Below, piece after piece: positions 12,682 through 24,432 of a stretch of DNA of 64,000 nt; within the stretch, counting starts at the first letter, position 1; each line of letters begins with the position of its first letter. The notes under the pieces are model-generated. The model was not told the DNA's origin, made no database searches, and was given only the letters and a program-made list of their open reading frames with translations. Origin of the DNA: Capillidium heterosporum (Eukaryota > Entomophthoromycota > Entomophthoromycetes > Entomophthorales > Capillidiaceae); assembly GCA_016630905.1 (NCBI GenBank), contig WBMQ01000010.1, positions 1,364,001 through 1,428,000 of the forward strand, in the 5' to 3' direction. The translations under genes were made by a program, and so were the position numbers.

Positions 12682-14979
12682 TTAGTTAAGGCCACGGAAG
12701 GACTTAGCTACGGCGGTCATGTTGCGTAGAGCAGCTTCAACCTCGGGCCATCCACGGGTCTTCAAACCACAGTCAGGGTTGACCCATAGTAGACCTTCAG
12801 GTAGGTACTTGAGCATAGCAGCGACACGCTCCTTCATCTCCTCAATGCTAGGAACACGGGGGGAGTGGATATCGTAGAGACCGGGGCCGATCTCGTTAGT
12901 GTAAGAGTGGACTTCGAAGGCGTTCAAGAGCTTGAGGTCGGACTTGGAGTTCTCAATGGTGATGACGTCGGCGTCCATACGCTTGATGCTGGGGAAGATA
13001 TCGTTGAAGTCAGAGTAGCACATATGGGTGTGGATCTGAGTTACATCCTCGACACCAGTGGAGGACAGCAAGAAGGAATCGACAGCCCACTGCAGGTAGG
13101 CGTCCCAGTCAGAGCGACGGAGGGGAAGACCTTCACGGATGGCAGGCTCGTCGATCTGGATGCAGGGGATGCCGGCAGCTTCCAAATCCTTGACCTCATC
13201 ACGGATGGCAAAGGCCAACTGGTTGGCGGTGTCCTTGCGGGGCTGATCATCACGTACGAAAGACCACTGCAGGCAGGTGATGGGTCCAGTCAACATACCC
13301 TTCATGGGCTTCTTGGTCAAAGACTGGGCGTACTGTGACCAGTAGACAGTGATGGGGCGGGAGCGGCTGACATCACCAAAGATGACAGGGGGCTTGACGC
13401 ATCTGGAACCGTAGGACTGAACCCAACCGTTCTGGGTGAAGACGTGGCCCTCAAAGTTCTCACCAAAGAACTCAACCATATCGTTACGTTCGAACTCACC
13501 GTGGACCAAGACATCAATTTCAGCATCTTCCTGGAATTTGACGCACTTCTGAACCTCCTGCTTAATGAACTCGTCATATTGCTCGGGGGTCCACTCACCC
13601 TTCTTTACCTTGGAACGAGCGAGACGGACTTCTTTGGTCTGAGGGAAGGAACCGACGGTGGTGGTGGGGAACTTGGGCAGGTTCAACTTGGCCTGCTGCT
13701 GCTTCTGACGCTCGGTGAAGACCGACTTACGCTTGAGGTGCTCAGGGCTGATGGACTGCAGGCGCTCTTTGACGTCCTGGCGGTGGATGCGGGTGCTGGT
13801 GGCACGGGATTGCAGAGACTTGGCGTTGGCATTGAGCTCGGCTTTAACAGAGTCGACACCGTTGTTGACGGCCTTGGCAATGGTGGAGAGCTCGCTTACC
13901 TTCTGGACAGAGAAGGACAACCAGTCCAAGATCTCAGAGTCCATCTTGGTCTCGGCCTCGATGGAGTGAGGGGTATGGAGGAGGGAGGAGGAAGGAGCAA
14001 CGTAGACGCGGTCGGTACCGAGTACAGCGACGGCCTTGTTGACAACTTCGATGGCGTTGGCCAAGTTGGCTTTCCAGATGTTACGGCCGTTGATGACACC
14101 GAGGGACAAGCTCTGGTGGGCGGGGATGGAGTTCAAGGCCGACTCCAACTGCTCAGGGGCACGGATCAAGTCCAAGTGGATACCGTGGATGGGGAGCTGA
14201 GTAAGGAAGTTAAGGTTGGATTCGACACGGCCAAAGTAGGTGGCAACTAGGATCTTGATGTCGAACTTGGCCAAAGCTTCGTAAGCCTGCTTGTAGGCCT
14301 GAGCCAAAGAAGCATCCTGGTCCAAGACCAAGGTAGGCTCATCCAGCTGGACGTGCTTGACACCGGCTTCAGCCAATTTCTGGAAGAGCTGCTCGTAGGC
14401 AGGGATCAACTTGGGCAAAAGGGAGATAGGGGTGACGTTGTGACCTTTGGCGGCCTTACCGAGCTGGAGGAAAGCAATGGGGCCGAGAATGACGGGGCGG
14501 GTTTCGATACCCAATTCCTTGGCCTCCAAGTACTCGTCAACGGGCTTGGTGTTGTTGAGCTTGAACTCCTGGTTCTCTCTGAACTCGGGGACGATGTAGT
14601 GGTAGTTGGTATCGAACCACTTCTTCATCTCCTGGGCGGGAACGTCGACAGCAGCAACGGAGCCGGAAGCGGCGCGCTGCAGACCACGGCCCATAGCGAA
14701 GAAGGATTCCAAACCGGGAGCAAGGTGGGTGTACTTGTCGGGAATGACACCAAAGGTGTGGGCGGCATCCAAGACGTGGTCGTAGAAGGAGAAATCGTTG
14801 GAGGGAATGAAGTCCAAACCGGCATCCTTCTGGATCTTCCAGTGGGCGGCACGAAGAGTCTTGGCTACTTGCTGCAACTCCTGTTCAGAGGTCTTACCGG
14901 CCCAGTAAGCTTCGACAGCTTTCTTGAGTTCACGGTTGGCGCCCATGCGGGGGAAACCTAAATTTGTAGAGAAGACCAT
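12682..14979 (-). CDS. MET6: Cobalamin-independent methionine synthase
   Basis: 5-methyltetrahydropteroyltriglutamate-homocysteine methyltransferase, the last step of methionine synthesis, cytosolic. A single uninterrupted 765-codon frame, the usual length of fungal Met6. The N-terminal half starts GFPRMGANRELKKAVEAYW; the C-terminal catalytic half carries FPTTTVGSFPQTKEVR, DVLVHGEFERNDMVEFF, QIDEPAIREGLP, IHTHMCYSDFNDIFPSI (zinc-binding His and Cys) and LWVNPDCGLKTRGW (second Cys ligand). Codon use is strongly biased (GGT, TTG, CGT, C-ending codons), as in highly expressed genes. There is no intron and no frame break, in contrast to most neighbours. The antisense strand has long open frames (such as 13444-14250) that are by-products of this bias. 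Confidence 0.97.
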   Translation of the reverse strand: MVFSTNLGFPRMGANRELKKAVEAYWAGKTSEQELQQVAKTLRAAHWKIQKDAGLDFIPSNDFSFYDHVLDAAHTFGVIPDKYTHLAPGLESFFAMGRGLQRAASGSVAAVDVPAQEMKKWFDTNYHYIVPEFRENQEFKLNNTKPVDEYLEAKELGIETRPVILGPIAFLQLGKAAKGHNVTPISLLPKLIPAYEQLFQKLAEAGVKHVQLDEPTLVLDQDASLAQAYKQAYEALAKFDIKILVATYFGRVESNLNFLTQLPIHGIHLDLIRAPEQLESALNSIPAHQSLSLGVINGRNIWKANLANAIEVVNKAVAVLGTDRVYVAPSSSLLHTPHSIEAETKMDSEILDWLSFSVQKVSELSTIAKAVNNGVDSVKAELNANAKSLQSRATSTRIHRQDVKERLQSISPEHLKRKSVFTERQKQQQAKLNLPKFPTTTVGSFPQTKEVRLARSKVKKGEWTPEQYDEFIKQEVQKCVKFQEDAEIDVLVHGEFERNDMVEFFGENFEGHVFTQNGWVQSYGSRCVKPPVIFGDVSRSRPITVYWSQYAQSLTKKPMKGMLTGPITCLQWSFVRDDQPRKDTANQLAFAIRDEVKDLEAAGIPCIQIDEPAIREGLPLRRSDWDAYLQWAVDSFLLSSTGVEDVTQIHTHMCYSDFNDIFPSIKRMDADVITIENSKSDLKLLNAFEVHSYTNEIGPGLYDIHSPRVPSIEEMKERVAAMLKYLPEGLLWVNPDCGLKTRGWPEVEAALRNMTAVAKSFRGLN

Positions 14980-16663
14980 TTTTCTATAGTGCTGGTTAGT
15001 ATTGGCGTTGGTGGCGTTGCTTTACCTTGATTAGAGTTGAGAGTAGAAAAGTAAGCTTGGATATCTCGTTGATTTCGTCTTTTATACCGCTCCGTCTGCT
15101 ATGACTCCTGAAAAAGTAGTAAGGTCTCACATTTTAAATTGATGATGTTGGCAATTTGAACATAAAATTACTCATCCTGAAGCTGACGAATTACTTATAC
15201 CCAGTTCTATCGACCCCTTGATACCATTCTGATAAAAATGGTGTCATTTGAAAGATAAGTGAGCTTTTTTCCCTCCCTCCTATCGCCATCCTTCATTCCA
15301 AAGAAATTAGCATTAGACAAATCTTTGGCTTTCATTGGCTGAAGCTCTAAAGTCTACACTTGCCGAAATATTTCCTCAAACGTGATAGCTTTGGTACAGT
15401 CCCAGTGCAATTATTCTTCAGATTTGTACGGCACCAGTCCAATCAGTAGCTGTAAATAAAGGGAAACGTCACCTGATGCCTATCTTTCGATAAAAGTATA
15501 GTTACATGGCAAAGTTCGTGTATCTCCGCCCAACTTTGGGATTTTGTTTAGTTTTAAAAGCTTTTATTATCGAATGAAATCTAGCAAGTCCTACCTCATG
15601 CTCGGCCTAGGAAGCAACGTGAGCTTTACGATAGGCTTTCGGGTGAGCTGTTCTAGCTCCACTTGTAGACATAGTTGGTTTTTGACACGCTGGCAATATA
15701 ATCACCACATATATCTAAAAGTCCGAGCTTCGTTTGATACCTGTTGATAAACGTGATGACTATGTATCTAAAGTTGCTGAAATTGACTTTCTGTAGGTAA
15801 TCACTGTGTTCCACTTTTCTGGCAATATTTGTGTTTCATTTATGGCTTAAATCTTTCCAATATAATGAAATGAAGGTCTAGTTATATTGTGAGTATTTGT
15901 AGTTATGAGCTCCACGATATACCGATTTCCATATATGCCATGAATTAGACTTCAGCAAGTAAAAATCATGGTGAAGCTCTGTTATATATATGGTATTACT
16001 TTATTCATCTATATATCGATCTATAAGTAGCTACAATCCTTGTTTTCCTTATTTCGATATTTTGGGAATATTTTAAAAGGTAAATAGAATGTTGAATGTT
16101 ATTCTGCATTTTATGTACACATATACTTTATTTTCAAAAGCCTAAAGCAGCTTACATGCTAATACATTAAAAAACCTTAACTATTATTCAGAAGCTCTGA
16201 CTTTTGGTGCATTTTTACAAATATATATCGCTATAGCTAACATATCACTATAAACCTTATAAATTCATTTTGCTTTGTAACTTTAATACTGCTCTGCTCG
16301 AGATTAATTGACGGATATTTTATTGATTTGTAGAATAATAGCAATCATTTAATCCTGAACAAAGTACTATCTATTTCAAAATAATATGTGCTTTCTGTAG
16401 GGTGAAAATTATATCTTTATTAAATTTTAGCTTAAAGCTGCCTTTTATTCGCTTTCATATTTTTAACCCTTTTCATTTGCCCATCAAATAGATTCATTAG
16501 CTCAAAGGAATGAAAACTTCAAAGACAAGACCTTTCAAATAAAGTTGTGTAGGCTTTTCTTTAAAGTTGAAGAGCAAAGAAAGAGTAACCGCATTTTGAA
16601 AGAACTTTGAAGAATTGAGTAATCTGAGGTAAAACCTGAAAATTCTTTACCATAGATTTAAGC
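14980..16663. other. Divergent intergenic region between MET6 and INTS11
   Basis: Shared upstream region of two divergent genes. A pyrimidine tract lies near 15268-15300. No specific regulatory site could be assigned. Confidence 0.5.
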
Positions 16664-18629
16664 ATGTCTTTTAAACGAAATTTGAACAAATTTACGGTAA
16701 CACCACTAGGTGCAGGTCAGGATGTTGGGAAATCCTGTATTTTGTTGAAGCTTGGAAAGAAGACCGTAATGTTAGACTGTGGTTTGCATGTCGGGTTTAA
16801 CGACGATCGCCGATTTCCAGATTTCAGATACATCGACCCCACATTAACCGATTTAACTTCGAAGATAGACTTGGTTATCATCACCCATTTCCATCTCGAT
16901 CACTGTGGAGCACTCCCCGATCTAACTGAAAAGAAAGGATACCGTGGACCCATAGTGATGACTCATCCGACCAAGGCGATCTGTCCTATTCTTCTAAAAG
17001 ATAATCGACGGGTTCAAGTGGATCGGAAAGGTTCCGAGGAGTTTTACACGGATGCAGAAATCGATTTATGTATGGCAAGAGTCAAGACCATTGACCTTGC
17101 ATCAAACCTTAACTTTTAACGACATAGAGATCAAAGCGTATTACGCCGGCCATGTACTCGGCGCCGCTATGTTTTCAATCAAGTATAAAGGCACAACAAC
17201 TGTCTACACTGGAGATTACAATATGACTCCAGATAGTCATCTTGGAGCTGCCGACATTGACCCGTTGGAGCCTGACCTGCTTATAACTGAATCAACTTAC
17301 GCCACTTTGGTCCGTGAGAGCAAGCGCAAAAGAGAACGAAACTTCCTCAACAACGTCTTCGAAACGGTGTCCAACGGAGGCAAGGTGCTCATACCTGTTT
17401 TCGCCTTGGGTCGAGCCCAGGAGCTTTTCATTTTGATTGAAACCTACTGGGAGCGTATGGGTCTTGAGCACATCCCCATCTACTTTTCTGCCGGTATGGC
17501 CATGCAGGCCAACGACTACTACTCGCTCTTCATAAGCTGGACCAACGCCAAGATCAAGGACACTTTCTTTGACCAGGATCCATTCAAATTCAAATATATC
17601 AAGCCCTGGGACCGCAAGTACCTGGCCGACCCGGGACCCATGGTTGTATTTTCAACACCAGCCATGTTTAATGTTGGCACGTCCCTCGAAGTGTTCAAGT
17701 CCATATGCTGGGACAGCAAGTCCATGGTCATCATGCCGGGGTACTGCGAACCCAACACAGTGGGAGCACGCGTGCTTAATGGAGATACCCGCGTTAACAT
17801 AAACGGCGAGATGCTTGACGTCAACTTAAAGGTCCGCATGCTGTCGTTTTCGGCTCACGCCGACGCCAAGGGAATCCTACAATTGGTCAACCACCTCAAG
17901 CCCAAGAATGTTATATTAGTGCATGGTGACCCCATGAAGATGAACAAGCTGCAATCACGTATCAGCGAGATTGGTATCCCCTGCTACTTTCCCGCCAATG
18001 AAGATACCATAGAAATTGAAACGACCAGCAACTTACCCGGTACTACGTCGCGAACCTTTATCAACCAGGCCTACAATTCTCACCTCGCCCTACGACGCCT
18101 AACCTCAGAGAATATTCTTGGCCCTGTCACTAAAGTAAAGGTCCAAGGCTACGTCAAACTATTCAACGACGGATCCATTGAGGTACTCTCCCAGCAAGAT
18201 TTGGACAGTGACCCCACTCTTAGGTCCTGGATCTCCAAGTCCACCGTCTACCAGTACGCTATCCCATATGTTCAAAAAGACCTAAGAGCCAGGTATCCCG
18301 ACGGCAACTCAAATGTCGACCAGTTGGTAATGGAGGAGATCCTCAAAGCGTTGCAGCTTAAACTTGATCGTGGTGGCCACACCTTAGTTCAGGTTGTTGG
18401 GAAGGTCGAGGAGATCCATATTGGCACTGTCGTCATCAGCCTGCGCCAATTTGGCGATAATACAGATGCTAGTGCTAGTCCAACCGACGACTCTATAATC
18501 GGTAAAGAACACATGGACTTGAAAGATGTCGTGTGGATCCGGTACGAGTATCCCGATCAGAATTTAGAGGCTAAAGTCCTGGAAATTGTCAACGCTTGCC
18601 TGAGGCCAATCTCGACAACTGAGATCTAG
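16664..18629 (+). CDS. INTS11: Integrator complex subunit 11 endonuclease (INTS11)
   Basis: Metallo-beta-lactamase/beta-CASP RNA endonuclease, the catalytic subunit of Integrator. Intronless, about 655 residues (human about 600). Active-site motifs are intact: [14 protein letters not shown] (HxHxDH), [45 protein letters not shown] and [11 protein letters not shown]. The wording matches INTS11 rather than its paralogue CPSF73 (LHQT...[26 protein letters not shown]-type [11 protein letters not shown]). The C-terminal part carries the INTS9-binding/C-terminal domain region. One +1 break at 17096-17099: the frame passes from [10 protein letters not shown] to [12 protein letters not shown] with one extra base (GAC CTTG CAT). 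No intron fits there. Read as CTG/TTG alleles written together, the gene is intact. INTS2 is 8 kb upstream. Confidence 0.93.
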
Positions 18630-19407
18630 GTAGGGCTTCTACCAAAGTTGTAGGCGTTTGGTTGGATTTCAAGTTTGATCCTGGTGTCAAATTTACTTTG
18701 TTTTAGATATGCTCGTTTAAATTAAATATATGTCTTTTTTCGAGATATTGATATATGACTTGGCGTTAATCCTTATGCCTACTTGCCACCTCTAAATCAA
18801 ATTTATGGTGCAATTTGAAAAAATAATGTCTTATCAACATTCTAATCCGAAAAGAAATTGTCTATATGCTATTCAAAAGGATAAGAAGCAAAGTATATGG
18901 GATAGTATAGACAAACAATAGCCTCTACATTAAAATATTAAAGGTACTGATGAAGTTAGATTGCTTTATGACATTGAAAACAAATGTAGTTTATGATTGA
19001 GATTTTGAATTTATTTATAATATTGTAGATACTCTAAAATGAAGTTTGACCATCGGTTGTTTACGCTTATAAGCCCAAATGGCTACCAATTGAAATTTCA
19101 TACATTCATCCCTACCAATTCTATAAAAAGTTATTAAACATTGAACCAAATTCTAAACTTTACTATAACTACTACATTTACCAAGTAAATTTCAATAAAA
19201 CACTATATCAATCCATCAGTCTTTAATCTACTCTAAAAAGGTCTTTAAATCAGACCCAACTTTAAAAAATGAAATGAAATGTAGTGAACTTAACTAATCT
19301 AGACTAAAATGGAATGGAATAGGGTAGCATGAATTTTGGCCCTAAGCTCTTGCTAATGAGAAGGAGAGGATAAGGTAAGGATGAAGAATCTATGAAAGAA
19401 GGCCAAT
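18630..19407. other. Intergenic between convergent INTS11 and pantothenate kinase
   Basis: AT-rich 3' spacer; nothing recognised. Confidence 0.6.
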
Positions 19408-20764
19408 CTACCTACTTGCATCCGTGTCGCTAGTATCTTGTAAAAGGAGGAGGGCCCCCATAGCACCCAAGTAGCCCTCGTGCCTCAAGAATTTGGCTTG
19501 CATGGCTCCCTTGGACCAAAAGTTAATGGCGTAGGTCAACGTGTGCATGGTAGTCTCGTGACCTAATGTAAAGGGGCAAGTGAGTTGGTTTTGTCTTTTT
19601 TGCTAAAATTTACCTCGTATGAAATAGCCGCCAAAGTAGATAGACTTGACATTGTTGGTCAAAGCAGTAAGGTAGGCGATTTGACCGATGTTGTTGCTAA
19701 AAAGTAACATAAGGATGAAGTTTGGGATAATAGATGTTACCTGAGCATGAACAGCAGTGAGGCACAGATATCCTCCTTCTTGAACTCCTCGTTGGGGTTG
19801 GAGTTGGGTAAGTTGGTACGGTAGACTTTGCCCATGCTGGAGGCTATGGTAGATGCCTTGAGACCAATCTTGCTGTAGTTGTCGCCGTAGATGTCACCAA
19901 CTAGTAAATCGACGTTTTTGTTGGAGCCTTTTAAACTTAGCTCCAGCATCTCTATAAGGGATGTAAGTTGGGTGCAAAGGCGTAGGTGGAACAGGTAGAA
20001 TGGAAAAAGCTTACCGTCGAACTGACTTGATACCGGTCAATAATGTAGCTAGACCCCAAAAAGTACCTCCACCCAACGAGGTGCCCGACACCCTCTCGTA
20101 GGAGTTGGGTCCAGTAACCTTGATTATACTGACACCTGAGCCTATGTTGACTAACTGTTGGAGATGGTAAGTTCACTTGGTTTAAAACATTAATGTATTA
20201 CCAGGTAAGGGTATTTTTCCTCAGCTTCAGGTTTCTGTAGATACTTGCGGTTTTCAATATGCTCGGTATCATACATGAAGACTTCACCGTCGACGTTGTC
20301 TATGAAATAGTCGACTCCCGTTATCAAGCACACCATCTCGTCATAAATGTTCAGGGGGCGTTTCAATTCGGACTTCAAAAGTTCGTTGTACATGTTGCTG
20401 CCACCGCCCGTACCAGCAAACGGTAGGACCGAGTCCAGCTCCAAGGACTTTATAAAATCGATAAGGGAGGGTAAATCGTCGGTACTAAATTTTTTAAAGT
20501 GCAGTTGGCCGACTCCTGAAGATGAGGTGGTGAAATAAACGAGCTTGGCTAAGGTACCACCGATCTAATTTTGAAAAGGTTAGATTTGTTTTGATTGAAT
20601 AAGGTGTAAAATGAAGTAGAAGTATGAAATTAAAAACCTACATCTATAGCGAACCTCTTAACTTTGTTGAAATGGTTGGGTAATACGATAACCGAACTAT
20701 CCTGGCGTTCGCCTTCAGCCCCTCCCTCCTTATCTATTATGGCACCTACTGAATTTAAATACAT
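19408..20764 (-). CDS. Pantothenate kinase, eukaryotic (PanK-II) type
   Basis: Phosphorylates pantothenate, the first step of CoA synthesis. Six exons on the minus strand: 20764-20642, 20564-20202, 20154-20015, 19951-19741, 19696-19614 and 19562-19408, about 357 residues. ASKHA-fold motifs are present: [16 protein letters not shown] (phosphate-binding), [62 protein letters not shown] and [20 protein letters not shown]. The expected KSFDEMLEL block is obtained only if one base is skipped at 20022/20023 (TCA G TTC GAC), just before the third donor. Read as TCA/TCG alleles the frame is continuous. The N-terminus begins at ATG 20764 and has an acidic Gly-rich stretch before the kinase fold. Confidence 0.92.
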
Positions 20765-23700
20765 ATTGTCGAAATCTTATTTCTTTTCTAAATGTCGATA
20801 AGCAGTTGTATCTTTTTTACGCTGAACGAGATCCCCTTCAAGTTGATGCGATGTTAAACTAAATGATCGTTCGTTTCTTGGAGCTTTTTATCTCGAACCG
20901 AAGCCTTGGTCTTTGATAAAGAACACTATCAAGCACTTGGAAATTGAAATTTACCCAGCTTGGTAGGTCACCTGATTAATTATAGTCTTTAAAATGCGGT
21001 AGATAAGTGAGCTGAAGCTTGGACTGGTTTTGGTTTGTTGGTTAGCTCGTTTTCTTGGCAGAGATAGGTACTGTAATGTATAAATTAAAGTTCCAAATTA
21101 ACTGTATTATAAATAAACTGGCTATTTAAGCTATAGTTTAATTAATTTGGCCCTTTTACCAATTTCGATCACTTACTTGATTACTAATATTTACAAATTC
21201 ATCGTAAGATTTAAATCGTAACTTTTTACATGAATTAGTTGGGAATGTATGCTTGAAGTATGGTACGATGTAGAACAAGTACCTAAATTTACGATTGGGT
21301 CAAAGTAGCTTGCACATTTAGGATTTTACAGTCTTCAATATTCTAGGCAGGCCCTAAAGCTGTCTACCTGTATTTTTACAGTAGCAACATTCTTTTCAGA
21401 CTTTCTTGTTGGCATTTAGAACAGCTACTTTGGTATATTCCTATACATATGAAATCGAAAGTTTGATTGATGCCTCGATACAAAATGACTCACAAGTAAT
21501 CTATAGGAGGATTCAATCTAACAAGTTTTCACTTGAACTGCTTTGAAGTTTACTATAGGTGTTGATAATTATAAAGTTTATAAAAGTGTGAAATACCTCG
21601 ATTTTTATTTAAATTGTAAAAGTCCTAGCACCTGTCAATCTCGTATAGCCTATTTAACAATACAGATGTGACAAAGTGTAAAGATGATTCAATGGAGCTT
21701 CTATGCACCACTAAGCTTTCAATGGTTGATGAAAGTGAAGCAATGTTCATTTGATGCTTTCATTTGGAATCCAACCTTCAACCCAGCTTTGTTTAGGCTA
21801 ATGATATAATGGTATCCATTCTACCTAAAGTGAAGGGCCTACTGTAAAGTATATTTGAATTGGACTTGGCAATAACTTTGGAATTGCATTGGAAAAAAGC
21901 AAATACTAAACTTATTTGAAATTGAGTTGGTAGGACCTACAGCAAGTCAATATGGGTAATTTAGATTGACTTAGCTTGATGGCTGGGACTTATTAATAGA
22001 ATCAGCACAAAAAATTTAAACAGCTTCAACTCAATATCAACCGACATAGTCGATGGACGGTACTGCAAAGCGCTCGCTAACTACTTTATGCCCTTAGTAT
22101 CGTTCAATGTCCAAGCTGCAGGTTGTATTAGCCTTCAACTTTGGAATTCATCAAAGTCTTGGGTTGAGGATGGTTGTAAGTTATAATCAATGTATTGTAT
22201 ACTTTAAAAACTAAATATAAGAGACAAAGCATGCACTGAGATTGAGCTATAATTATGGTGATATCTATTATCGATGCCACTACTTACTTTAAATTGGAGT
22301 ATCTGATATTTACATCAACGATGCAGGTAAACTCATTATTGATGAATATCTTTTACGCTCAAAGGCAGTTGAGGCTCATCCATATTAACTATAGTTTAGA
22401 CTCAAATTGATATTGTAAGCCACTTAACACTGTTAGTATTACCTTTAATATTGCATATTACTTGTGATAAAGTAAAGCAATATATACTACCCTATTTAAA
22501 GTAGAGAATCGACTTTTACTTGGAAAAAGCATTTCATTGAATCTATTGTACAATCAGATGAGCTAGTATGTTAAACTTTAACTACCCTGTAAAGTATTTT
22601 AAATAGAGATATCTTAGGAGTACTGAATTTAAAACAGTATAACTTTGATGATAAGCAATATCAATCCTTCTTATAGATTCATACCAATTTTCTTTTCAAG
22701 GTTGCAATTTTGACAGCTAATTCTTGTACCAAGCTACACTCAACCATGTTTTATAGTTTAGAATGAATACATATTCTCAATGTAGATTATACTAGAAAGT
22801 TTATCCTATTTCAAAGCAAAGAGTATATATCTTGGATGATAGTATATCAGGTACTACTTGAAAATCCATACGGAAGCCTATTATAGGTCAATACAACACC
22901 CTTCATTAGACATCTACTTAATATAAGGTAAAATATGCTTTTCAAATACCCTTTTCAGCCCTAGAATCCTATAAGCTTACGCTCTACTTTTCCAAATACT
23001 CAATATCGCTTGATCTTCTAGAGTAGCTTCTCGGCTTTTCAACCTTATCTTTTGATCCAAGGATTAAGATACGATATAGTACATGGTCAAGAGTAGCTAA
23101 ATATGGTTTTAAACTTTTCAAAACAAATGATCAAAGTGTATGGCAAATTTAACTATTTATATATCTCTACCATAAAACCATCTCGCTCCCACCCAACACC
23201 AGACTTTCAAATCCCTACCCCTACTTTTACAAATTGATTTAGGGGTATTTCCAGATTGCATCAAAGAAATGTCCCCAAACTTAATGATAAATATTTGAGG
23301 TTCGAGCTAATTTAGGGCCTAAAGCCGAAACTACTTACCAAATTAAGGTAGATTGTTTATGCATCGTATCGCATCAAAATCAAAGAACCCAAAGCTAAAC
23401 TGTGAGAAATTTTGAATCAAAGGTTCAACTGTTCCAAACGTCAAAATCCAAATCCTAGCCAATAGATTTGAATGGGCCGTTCATTTACAAATTCGAAAAG
23501 GTGCGTACACTACCAAATTCGAGCAATTGGAGTACCGATTAGCAAGCATCAGGTTTTGGCTCAAAGGAATGTAAATTGGTGCTTTACCAAACTAAGTAAA
23601 TATGGAGAATTTGTTATAGATAGCGAGATTGGGATCTGGTATTTTTTCGTTGATTATCTAATTTTGGCTGTATAAATGTAGCTACTATTGACAGTAGTAA

Positions 23701-24432
23701 CAAATTATACGGCGTCTTGCATACCAGTTCCCTGCCTAATCCTTGATATTCTTATCTTTCAATGGAATCTATATTTTGTAGAGGTACTTGTATACCCGGC
23801 CCTAAAGAACAAGTTGAACAGGTAAGCGGCCCCACTGCCTTGACAGCAAAGCCCAGTTTACACCTAAACCTACCAATTTATTTCCATCCAAATAGCAAAA
23901 GCTCGAAACAACCAAATTTCAAACCCAAGTTTCAACGGTAGAACTAACTTCCAGAATCGCAATCCCAATCTATTGCAGGGGTGGAGTATACGGTTATCCA
24001 TCAGCACAAACAGATGCACTTTAAAAGTTAATTTCCATAGCATCGCAAAGAAAAGTAGAATAAATTACCGACAATTGTTGGAAACTAGGTCACCTTTAAA
24101 AAATATGACCTGCCGCAAGCAACAGGCTTCAAAAGTTTAATGCAAAGGTTGGTCAAAAATAGACTTTTGATGTAATAAGTTAGGCCAATACATGTCACTC
24201 AATTTAGTTTTGCAGAAATTCAACCTAGGGTTCAAAAGAAATGTAGGTTCAAAAATAGTATAAATAGCCAGCTGGGGCAAGTTTAACGACATAAATTTAG
24301 TTTTGCTTTGCTTTGAGGTCGATTCAGTATTCCAACTTTGCAAGCGATCGCACATTAAGCCTAACGACCTTAGCTTAAACTTACAATCTCATTCCACCCT
24401 ACTTAATACAACTTGCAATCTAAAGGTATTTA
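20765..24432. other. Long divergent intergenic region, no supportable gene
   Basis: About 3.7 kb between divergent pantothenate kinase and transporter genes. Around 22020-22190 short Leu-rich open pieces could be remnants of an F-box/LRR gene like that at 2534-3690, but stops are frequent and no model holds. Confidence 0.5.

Noticed and set aside
13444-14250. Long plus-strand open frame of 268 codons, antisense to MET6
   Set aside because: It is the shadow of strongly biased MET6 codons; its composition (Gly/Val/Leu/Asp-rich) has no domain and MET6 is complete.
17096-17099. Programmed +1 frameshift signal in INTS11 (CTT G, like Ty1 CUU-AGG)
   Set aside because: The other nine breaks share no slippery heptamer, and ordinary CTTG or NNCT strings occur elsewhere in frame without a shift. 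The allele-collapse reading fits all ten.
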